Assembly: GCF_009905375.1 (NCBI RefSeq)
Contig: NW_027417580.1
Coordinates: forward strand, 62,001 to 126,000
DNA length: 64,000 nt
Source of the DNA: Apium graveolens
Lineage: Eukaryota > Streptophyta > Magnoliopsida > Apiales > Apiaceae
Reading direction: 5' to 3'
Made by a program: the position numbers and the translations under genes. Shown piece by piece: positions 11,455-19,602 of the stretch (its first letter is position 1; each line of letters opens with the position of its first letter). The notes under the pieces were generated by a model, which worked only from the letters and a program-made list of their open reading frames with translations, was not told the DNA's origin and made no database searches.

Positions 11455-11949
11455 TGGATCAAAAACTAAGGTATAATAATTGTTGTATCTATTACTAGGG
11501 AACGTGAGCTTTGAGGCTCGATTTGACTGCTCTTGTATTTCGTGACTCAATCTGCCTTAACAAGATGCCTAAGTACATTGCTGATTGCCAAGGATCAAGT
11601 CAAAAAATAGTAGTTCTGATATATGGGGTAATGCCCCTTATATAGATGTTGGGAGTCCTTGAACTGGACTAAGGTTAGGAGACTTGGTGGGAAAGTCTCA
11701 GAATTAGAGTAGACTTTGGAGTCCTAGGAAGTGGGAAGCTGATTCCTTATCCCACGAGGTTCCTTGAAGGTCAATCCACAATGATTTATTTCCCACTAGG
11801 ACTCATCTTGTCAACTGACTTATCCATTATTAATTAATTACGAAATTAATTAATATTCAGGGTTTTGGGCCCTCTCAAATGGGCCTACTTTCAGCCCAAT
11901 TCTGATGCAACAATAATTACATACGCAGGCCTTATTTTATTCCCTATCA
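11455..11949 (-). mobile_element. 3' LTR of a Tat-lineage Gypsy element
   Basis: On the minus strand the LTR runs TGATAGGGAATAAAATAAGG to TTAGTTTTTGATCCA (495 bases). It is preceded by a polypurine tract, and its CTATATAAGG box lies about 310 bases into the LTR. TG...CA termini are canonical. The five bases at 11450-11454 are TATTA and would be the target duplication, but the partner is lost with the 5' end of the element. Confidence 0.85.
11637..11646 (-). promoter_or_regulatory. Probable TATA box of the Tat LTR
   Basis: Minus-strand CTATATAAGG in the LTR, followed by GGGCATTACCCC. This is the likely core promoter of the LTR. Only position and sequence support it. Confidence 0.6.
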
Positions 11950-11969
11950 TTTGCCCCCCAACTTTTGGG
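11950..11969 (-). other. Polypurine tract of the Tat element
   Basis: Minus-strand CCCAAAAGTTGGGGGGCAAA lies directly before the LTR start TGATAGGG. Such a purine run primes plus-strand DNA synthesis in LTR retrotransposons. Confidence 0.8.
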
Positions 11970-12098
11970 AAACGGTGGAACGGTTTCGCAGAAGTTACGT
12001 TAATTCGTTCCCTTATAGGCTATCATTTTTACGTAAAGTGTGGAGCGACCTACACATTTACAATGATTTGCTTTTATTCCTATTTTTTTAGGAGTTAT

Positions 12099-12480
12099 CT
12101 TAATCTCCAGGAATTTTCCCTTAATTTCTAGGATTTTTCCTTAATTTCCAGGAATTTTTCCCTTAATTTTTGGATTTTTCCTTAATTTTCAGGAATTTTT
12201 CCCTTAATTCTAGGATTTTTCCTTAATTCCCAGGAATTTTTCCCTTAATTCTGGGATTTTCCCTTAATCTCCAGGAATTTTTCCCTTAATTCTGGGATTT
12301 TTCCTTAATTTTCAGGAATATTTCCCTTAATTCTGAGCTTTTTCCTTAATTTCCAGGAATTTTTCCCTTAATTTCTGGGAATTTTTCCCTTAATTCTGGG
12401 AGTTTTTCCCAATTTTCAGAATTTATCCTTGATTTCTGGATTTATTCTTAATTTTCAGGAAATATTCCTAATTTTCCAAA
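12099..12480. repeat. Minisatellite of about 41 bases, roughly nine units
   Basis: The pattern TTAATTTCCAGGAATTTTTCC followed by TTAATTCTGGGATTTTTCC alternates along the tract. Units differ by a few bases and decay at the right end into AATTTTCAGGAAATATTCC. The unit is itself a doubled, diverged 19-22 base module. Confidence 0.85.
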
Positions 12481-12589
12481 AATATTCATATTTTTCAGAA
12501 AATTCTTTAAGGAATTTTCTTGATTTCTGCAAAAAAAAAAATCCAGGATTTTTCTCCTTTTTTCTCTCTTTTTTTTTATATATATTTCG

Positions 12590-12930
12590 ACCAGGAATCC
12601 TATTCGGCCAGGATCCTGGTCGAATTAGGCTCCATATTGCCCAAGTCGACAGCCAATTCGAGCAGGAGATTTCGAGAAGGAATCCTGGTCGATTTTCGGC
12701 CAGGATCTTATCCTTTTTTTACCAGGATTTTAAACCTTTCGGTCAGGATTCCTCGTTTTTGACCGAAATATGCCTCTTCCATTGCCTTGGTCGAAGAGTC
12801 TTTCGAGGAGAACCTTTCGACCACGAACCTGGGCCTTCTCCTGGTCGAATTTCCTTCAGGGTTAAGATTTTCGACCGGAATCCTGATCCTTTGGGTCAGG
12901 ATTTTTCTTGACAAACCAATTGCTGACTGA
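12590..12930. repeat. Degenerate repeat around CCAGGATCCTGGTCGA
   Basis: Short motifs (TTCGACCAGG, CAGGATCC, GGTCGAA, GGTCAGGATT) recur at irregular distances, and the same motifs appear again at 13515-13610 beyond the inserted LTR. At 12603-12624 they form a near-perfect palindrome centred on CCAGGATCCTGG. Confidence 0.65.
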
Positions 12931-12934
12931 ATTA

Positions 12935-13502
12935 TGTTAGGTCACACAACACTGTAGAAGGGGGTTGAATACAGTCTTTATACAATCAAATTGATTTAAC
13001 ACAAGTATGTAACAAAGATCAAGTATATTGAATAAACTCTGTTACAATAAGAACTGTTGTTCTCTCTCAGTGATGAACAAATATCACTAAGAGCTTCTAG
13101 GTTACAATGTATAATCTTCTCGATAATGATAACACATATAGTGTAAACCCTAAGTCTGTGTTTATATAGTACACAATTACAAGATAACTTCTAATTGATA
13201 TGGAATATAATTCTGTCTCCTAAAATATATCAATCAGATATCTTCTACAAGTCTTCTAGTCCTCTAACTCTTTCCATGCATATCTTCTTTTATTTTATTC
13301 TCGATCTTCTACTATAAATCAGCTTCCTTCCATATATGAAAGTCTTCCCTGCACTTAAGTTCTGATATGACCTTAGGTTCTGATATTAAGTTCTAACTTC
13401 CAGTAAATCCTGATTTCAGTAAGTCCTGATATGTCCTGTTTGTTAAGATCTGAAAACTAAACATGAATCATATTAGAATTGACATCTAGAAGATATCTAA
13501 CA
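12935..13502 (-). mobile_element. Solo Copia LTR (Sirevirus-like), target duplication AATTA
   Basis: On the minus strand it runs TGTTAGATATCTTCTAG to ...GTGTGACCTAACA (568 bases) and is flanked by AATTA on both sides (12930-12934 and 13503-13507). It is the same LTR family as the one at 47071-47675 (605 bases): both share the ACTATATAAACACAGAC-type TATA region, the GGGTTTACACTATA block and TATTCAACCCCCTTCTA. No internal sequence remains. The TATA-like box is at 13161-13168. Confidence 0.9.
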
Positions 13503-13618
13503 AATTAAAAAACCAACATTTTTCTGGTCGAAGAGTTTTTCGACCTCAATCATTCGACCAGAATATCAATAGGAATTATGATCGAATTGGGTCAGGATTT
13601 TTATTATAATAATAATTT

Positions 13619-13945
13619 TTTGGCCCATCCACTTTCTGGGCTTTTCTCTTGATTTTGGGCTTCCTTGGGCCCATTCTTTTTTAACTGGGCTTTTTCTTAG
13701 CCAAACGGGCCTTCATTTTGCAGGGCCTTTAATTTCAAACATTTGGGGCCTTATCTGGGCTTAAGTTGGGCATTTTGTATTGACCATGGGCCCAGAACTT
13801 GGGCTTGATCCATTCCCAAGTCCAATAAGATTTGGTCTTATTATATTTTCTAATTTTGGGCTTCCTTGCTCCCAGGCCCTGTAAGAATTGGGCTGGGCCT
13901 TCATTCTTAAGCCGGGCCTTCATTCTTAAGCCCAAATTCCATTTT
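13619..13945. repeat. Tract dense in GGCCCA / TGGGCT motifs
   Basis: Many copies of TGGGCTT, GGGCCTT, GGCCCA and related hexamers occur in about 330 bases, on both strands, in the Tat 3' non-coding region. Plant promoters use TGGGCY (site II) elements, but here the motifs look like an eroded low-complexity repeat. Function is not shown. Confidence 0.6.
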
Positions 13946-14281
13946 CTAGAATTTCTAAGGTTTTTTTCTGGATTCTTCCAGAATTTCCAAAAATATTTAT
14001 TTAATTTAAGTTTTTTACTTAAATCTTTCCAAGAATTCCCTAGAACATTTCAGAATCTTATTGTTTTTGGGCACAAATGGGATTTAAACATATTTCGAGA
14101 ACTTTCTAAATTTCTTAAACAGTTGGGATGCATCCCCTACATAAGTCTTAATAAACCTCAAAATAAAACTAAAACATGTAATCCTAAGCAAGCAAAGCTT
14201 CCAGGTGCTTTTCAACCTACTTGTCATCTTGACAAGTGAGAATCGTGCTCAATTACTTTACACATAGTAAATCTTCAGGTT

Positions 14282-15393
14282 TTATGCATGCCAAGTCCTC
14301 GGGACTTCAAAACCATCCATAGTCTCCAGCTTGTAGGTTCCTCTATCTTGAACACTTTTGGCCTTGTATGGTCCTTCCCAATTTGGGGAAAGTTTCCCTT
14401 TCTGCCCAACACCATAAGCTTCCACCTTCCTCAGGACTAAGTCACCTTGCTTGAAGAACCTTTCCTTAACCCTTAGGTTGTAGTAGAACGAAGCCTTTTT
14501 CTGATATTCCACTATCTTCGCATGTGCTTCATCTCGTACTTCATCATTTAGATCCAGGGCTAATCTTTGCCCTTCTTCATTTTCCTCAGTATTAAAAGCT
14601 TGAATTCTGGGAGACGAATGTGATATCTCTACAGGAACAACCGCTTCTTCCCCATATGCTAACATAAAGGGAGTTGCTCCAGTCGTGACTCTACAGGTAG
14701 TCCTATAGGCCCATAGTATTGAGAGTATTTCATCCACCCAGTTATTCCTCGACTTCTCGATCCTCTTCTTTAGTCCATACAGGATTATTCGATTTGCCAC
14801 CTCCGCTTTCCCATTGGCTTGCGGGTGAGCTACGGAGGTAAATCGTAACTCAATTTCATTCTCCTCACAATATTTCTTGAATTCGTCATTATTGAACTGT
14901 GTTCCATTATTGGTAACCAGGATACGGGGAATTCCATAACGGCACATGATATTTTCCCACAGGAATTGTGCAACCTGCTTAGTTGTGATTTTGGCCAAAG
15001 GCTTGGCTTCAATCCACTTAGTAAAATAATCAATGGCTATAATCAGGCACTTTCTTTGTGCCGTGGCCATAGGGAAAGGTCCAAGTATATCAATTCCCCT
15101 CATGGAAAAGGGGATGAGAGAGTTGATAGAAGTCAACATCTCGGGGGTTATCGAATGACAGGTGCATATTTCCGACAACGATCACACTTCTTCACATATT
15201 CTTTGGCATCGACCATCATCCCTGGCCAATAGAAGCCTAAAAGGGTTATCTTATGAGCTAGTGATCTGCCCCTCAAGTGTTGCTCACAGATACCTTCATG
15301 TACTTCTTCAAGAGCCAAGCGTGCCTCATCGGGCCTCAGACATCTTAAATAGGGAGCTACATAAGATCTTTTATACAAAATCCCATCTATCAA
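14282..15393 (-). pseudogene. Tat Gypsy integrase, broken
   Basis: Integrase of the Tat element, which would insert the DNA copy into the genome. The zinc-binding start lies at 15393-15148 with EVHEGICEQHL, AHKITLLGFYWP and CDRCRKYAP. A frameshift leads into the core (15178-14282) with GIDILGPF holding the first catalytic Asp, VTNNGTQF where the second Asp should be, and ANGKAEVANRI holding the Glu. The second catalytic Asp is therefore Asn. The C-terminal part with LRVKERFFKQGDLVLRKVEA and NWEGPYKA is present. A stop replaces the Cys after RTWHA close to the natural end. Pol continues upstream into RNase H. Confidence 0.9.
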
Positions 15394-15408
15394 GGAATAT
15401 CTCAGTGC

Positions 15409-16071
15409 TTAAGCAGCCAACTTCCGTGTTTCAGTCATGTCATTTGGCAGCCAACCAGTTTGAATATGGGCCTTAATGGGATCTATCCATGATGTCCCCA
15501 GCCCTATAGGAGCTACGAGCTTGACATCAATGCTTCGTGACTTCAAAACGCGGAAGTATACACTTCCTGAACTTTCCTCTATCTCAGACGAAGCAAACTT
15601 CGATAATACATCTGCCTTAGCATTTTCCTCCCTTAGGATGTGTTCAACATGGCACTCATCGAATTGAGTCAGCACAGCTCTTACTAGGAGGGCATACTTA
15701 GCCATCGTATCATCCCTTGCCTCAAACTCTCCCTTCACCTGGCATATGACCAACTTCGAGTCTCCACAGACCTTCAAGTTCTTCACTCCCAGTGTCCCTG
15801 CTAGGCCAAGGCCAGCTATCAGAGCTTCATATTTTGCCTCATTATTTGGGGTTGGAAAGTCTAACTTCATAGCATATTCAATTAAAAACCCATCGGGGAT
15901 TTGAAAAACCAAACCTGCTCCACTTGAATTTGTTTTTGATGCTCCATTAAAATAGAGGACCCAATATTCCTTTTCCTTAACTTCCTTCTCTTTGTCCCCT
16001 TTATCGGCTTCTGTGTTTGGAGGTATAGTATCTTCCTGCCCCCCCCGACTTCTTGGTTGGGTATGGTACAT
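15409..16071 (-). pseudogene. Tat additional (archaeal-type) RNase H, catalytic residues lost
   Basis: Tat-lineage elements carry a second RNase H domain between their degenerate original RNase H and integrase. Here it spans about residues 35-165 of the frame: YWVLYFNGASKTNSSGAG, NNEAKYEALIAGL, VCGDSKLVICQVKGE and ENAKADVLSKFASSE. The family pattern is FDGAS and NNEAEYEAL, so the first Asp is Asn and the active-site Glu is Lys. The later two Asp residues are kept. The frame ends with a stop after RKLAA, just before the integrase. The upstream join to reverse transcriptase is broken at a C run near 16040. Confidence 0.88.
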
Positions 16072-17500
16072 TCCACCACGAAGTCAGCCAATGTCTGGGC
16101 TTTTATTGCCATTCGTGGCTTATATTTGATGTCGAATTCTCCCAGCTCTATTGCCCACTTAATCAGGCTCCCACTAGCCTTGGGACTATGAATAATATTT
16201 CTCAAGTGTTGATTTGTTAGTACTTCAAGATTATGAGCCTGAAAGTAAGGACACAACTTTCTTGAAGCCATTACCAAGGCTAAAGCAAACTTCTCAATAG
16301 TTGAGTAATTTAACTCAGCTCTATGCAGAATTTTGCTAGCATAGTATACGGGTTTCTGGATTTTAAGTTCCTCCTTAACCAATACAGCACTCAAGGCATT
16401 CTCTGAAATGGCCAAGTACAAGTATAAAACTTCATTCAGAGCTGGCTTGGCCAACAACGGGGCTTGGGACATATATTTCTTTAATTCCTCGAATGCCTTC
16501 TGGCTTTCCTCACTCCATACAAAATCCTTAACCTTCTTTAAGGACTTGAAGAATGACAAGCTTTTATCCCCAGACTTCGAGATGAATCGCCCCAATGCAG
16601 CAACCCTTCCAGTGAGCTTTTGAACATCTTTTATAGTTTTTGGTGGCTCCATGTCCAGGATTTCCTTTATTTTATCGGTATTGACCTCGATTCCTCTCTT
16701 GGAGACCATCAATCCCAAAAAATTTCCAGATCCTACTCCAAAAGCACATTTTGTAGGATTTAACATCATCTTGTGGTATCTCAGGACCTCAAAAGCTTCC
16801 CTCAAATAGGTTATATGATCAGTCTTTACTAGACTCTTGACTAACATGTCATCGACATAAACTTCCATGGTCTTGCCAATAAGATCCTTAAAAATCTTAT
16901 TTACCAACCTTTGATAGGTGGCTCCTGCATTCTTGAGACCAAATGCCATAACAAGATAACAATAAACACTAAAATCAGTGATGAATGATACCTTTGGGAT
17001 GTCATCCTTATGCATCTTGATCTGATTGTATCCACTGAATCCATCCATGAAGCTCAGCATCTCATGACCAGCAGTTGCATCTATCAATATATCTATCCTT
17101 GGTAACAGGAAACAGTCCTTAGGACATGCGTCATTCAGATCAGTGAAGTCCACACACATCGTCCATTTTCCATTTGCCTTCTTTACCATCATAGGGTTTT
17201 CTAACCATTCTGGAAATTGTATCTCCTCGATGAAAGCAGCCTCTAAGAGCTTCTCCACTTCCTGTTTTATAGCTTATTGCCTCTCTGGAGCAAAACTTCT
17301 TTTCTTTTGCTTCACTTTCTTCCGATTAGGATCCACATTCAGCTTGTGAGTAATCAGTTTCGGGTCTATTCTTGGCATATCATCTGCTGACCATGCAAAC
17401 ACATCACTATTTTCTTGTAAAAATTTCACCAACTTCCCTCTAAGGGGCTCCTCTAGTGTGGCTCCAACGAAAGTCACCTTCTCAGGATCCTCGGGGGCTA
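16040..17500 (-). pseudogene. Tat Gypsy reverse transcriptase and original RNase H
   Basis: Reverse transcriptase copies element RNA to DNA. Upstream DVFAWSADDMPRIDP (in 17477-17274) is followed by a stop, then a long frame from 17258. It holds FPEWLENPMMVKKANGKW, FTDLNDACPKD, FMDGFSGYNQIKMHKDDIPK, AFGLKNAGATYQRLVN and the active site MEVYVDDMLVKS, so the catalytic YVDD is intact. The next part (YLYLAISENALSAVLVKEE, then LTNQHLRNIIHS) is the original RNase H, in which this lineage has usually lost the acidic residues. After VECTIPNQEVGG the frame shifts at a run of eight C bases (16040-16047), cutting it from the second RNase H. Confidence 0.92.
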
Positions 17501-17507
17501 AAGTAAC

Positions 17508-18077
17508 TCAAACCAAGACTTCTGCTTGCTTCCCTCTTTTCTCATCATTCTCTCGAATATCCAGATCTTCAATAAGTAGAACCTGCCCCCTAACTCCATC
17601 TGCCCTCAGTGAGGCCACATAATAACTTCTAGCCATTTTTTGATCTCCTTTTTCTTCTCCAATCCCATTTCGGGTGGGAAACTTCATGACTGAATGGTAG
17701 GAAGAAGGGACTTCCTTGAAGGCATGTATCCCCGTTCTTCCCATGATAGCGTTGTAAGTTGAACTAGCCTTTACCACCACAAAGTCCAACATCTGTGTTG
17801 CTTTCCTTGGTTCCTGACTTATGGTCATTAGTAACTTGATTATCCCTTCCACGGGCCACTCTACTCCCGCAAATCCATATATTGGCATGTCGGTTGGGGT
17901 CAATTGGGAATCATTATAACCCATCCTTAAAAAGGTGTCATGGAGCAAGATATCCACGGAAGCACCATTATCTACAAGGACCCTCTTTACCTGAGCTGTT
18001 CCTATTATTGGTGTTATGACCAGCGGGTCGTCATGAGTAAATTTCACCCCCTCTAAGTCAGAATCATCAAATGCCAT
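17508..18077 (-). pseudogene. Tat Gypsy aspartic protease region
   Basis: A 189-residue frame starting MAFDDSDLEG contains VKRVLVDNGASVDILLHDTF, the aspartic protease active-site loop (DNG in place of the commoner DSG or DTG), followed by MGYNDSQL, MPIYGFAGVEWPVEGI and ASSTYNAIMGRTGIHAFK. It processes the Gag-Pol polyprotein in active elements. It lies directly between gag (above 18090) and reverse transcriptase, as expected. This domain is intact in itself, but stops on both sides separate it from its neighbours. Confidence 0.85.
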
Positions 18078-18089
18078 TGTTACTCATGT

Positions 18090-19491
18090 CCTGGCCCTCT
18101 TCGGGGCTTCCCAAACAATATGCATAACCTCTATGGTATACGCTTTCCTGGAGTTCCTGGATAACTCGGCAGCAGTTGGTCCTCCAAAAATTATGTTTAT
18201 CACAGGCCCTCGGGGTCGCGGTCCTCCAAAGATTGTATTTACAATCGGTCCCCTAGGCGAGGGATTTCAGCCCTGATCGTCTTGGTCCCTCCTACGATCT
18301 TCAAAGTTCTTTCTCCCATTGTTATTCCTATCTCTTCCTTCCCCAGTGTACTTGTTCAATCTTCCTTTCCGAATGAAGAATTCTATTTCATCTTTCAGTT
18401 GCCTACACTCATCGGTGTCATGACCAACATCTTTGTGAAATCTATAATATTTGCTCTTGTCTAGCTTGGCAGGATCAGCCTTCAAGGGTTTAGTCCAATG
18501 AATATCTTGATCTTTCTCGATTTCCATCAAGATCTGGCTTCTAGGAGCATTCAACTTAGCGTATTCAAGTGAACTTTTGCCCAGGTCCTCCCTTCTTTGG
18601 GGTTGAATTAGGGTTTTGCTCAGTTCTGGGATACTTTTCCTTAGCAATATATTCCAGATCAGTTTTTTGCTTATTGCCTCCAGTGGGCTCGTTACTTACT
18701 ACTGTCTTTCCTCATTCTCTCCTCCACTTTGATGTATTTCCCGGCCCTATCTTGGAGCTGCAACATGCTTTCAGGGGGGCGCTTGGCCAAGGACATCTTC
18801 AAGAAGTCATCCCTAGTTCCCTGTTGCAGTGCTATCATGGCTACCTAGTCATCAAGGTCCGGGACTTTTAAAGCTTCCTTTGTGAAACGATTCAGGTAGT
18901 CTCTCAAGGATTCCTTCGCTCCTTGCACAATGCTCATAAGGGATGCTGAACTTTTCTCATGCACTCTCCTACTGATGAACTGCTTAATAAAAGCCTGACT
19001 TAATTCTCTGAAGGAACCAATAGAGTTCGGGGGCAAACGACTATACCATCTTTGAGCCATTCCCGACAAGGTTTGAGGAAAGGCCTGACACTTAATGGCG
19101 TCATTTCATAGGCTGCAACAATAGTGCATTAGAGAATGTCCTGACATGATTGGCGGGATCTCTAGTGCCATCATAGGCTTCAATAGTGGGAATTTTGAAC
19201 TTTCTTGAGATATGGGCATTCATTATCTCTTCAGTGAATGGTGGAGTAGGATCATCATGATCTCCAAGGGGGAGAAGGTTTCTTGGATCAGCTCTTGGGA
19301 CTACAGTCCTTCTTTGTGACGGACCATCCAGGTCTATGGTTGGAGGAGGATTTCTCCCCTAGGTGGTAGTGGGAGTCTGGGATCCTGGTGCGCCTCCAAG
19401 TCGCGCTTCATCCTTTGAATCTCAGCCTCGTGAGCCTTGATTCTCTCCTGCACTTATTGGGGATTCACCCCTCGGGTGCTCCTAGGATGTT
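18090..19491 (-). pseudogene. Tat Gypsy gag, broken and cut at its 5' end
   Basis: Gag builds the virus-like particle. From right to left: a charged N-terminal part (EAEIQRMKRDLEAHQDPRLP, near 19430), the capsid domain with GMAQRWYSRLPPNSIGSFRE and DYLNRFTKEALKVPDL (19069-18845), then a stop at the Lys after LDD, and a nucleocapsid-like part (18647-18267) with YYRFHKDVGHDTDEC. The family pattern at that place is CRFHxxxGHxTxxC, so the first metal-binding Cys is Tyr here. The upstream end, leader, primer site and 5' LTR are missing. The sequence passes abruptly to a Copia LTR end at about 19491. Confidence 0.85.
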
Positions 19492-19546
19492 GTGATTGTG
19501 CTATACACTGTATTCAACCCCCTTCTACAGTGTATGTGACCTAACA
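19492..19546 (+). mobile_element. Last 55 bases of a Sirevirus-like 5' LTR
   Basis: TGATTGTGCTATACACTG through GTGACCTAACA matches the end of the 3' LTR at 47621-47675 with about three differences. It is directly followed by the primer site. The other 550 bases of the 5' LTR are missing and Tat gag adjoins it. Confidence 0.88.
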
Positions 19547-19548
19547 AG

Positions 19549-19560
19549 TGGTATCAGAGC
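19549..19560 (+). other. Primer binding site, initiator Met tRNA
   Basis: TGGTATCAGAGC two bases after the LTR end CTAACA. It fits the 3' end of plant initiator methionine tRNA and fixes the plus orientation of the element. Confidence 0.92.
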
Positions 19561-19602
19561 CTATCTGTTAACACACAAACAGTTTAAGATCCAAAAACAA
19601 TC

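Larger units (their letters stand above)
11970..14270 (-). mobile_element. Long 3' non-coding region of the Tat element
   Basis: Tat-lineage elements often have a long, fast-changing non-coding part between integrase and the 3' LTR, and this is one. It holds a minisatellite (12099-12480), a tract rich in the motif CAGGATYCTGGTCGA (12590-12930 and 13515-13610), a tract dense in GGCCCA/TGGGCT (13619-13945), and an inserted solo Copia LTR (12935-13502). The open frames here (for example 12429-12911 and 13832-14239) follow the repeats and show no protein domain. Confidence 0.7.

Noticed and set aside
12429..12911. A 160-residue open frame in the Tat 3' region
   Set aside because: It is a readthrough of the minisatellite and the CAGGATCC repeat, with repeated Phe-rich words and no domain.
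13832..14239. A 135-residue open frame before the Tat integrase end
   Set aside because: AT-rich non-coding sequence of the element. It runs opposite to the element and has no homology I recognise.
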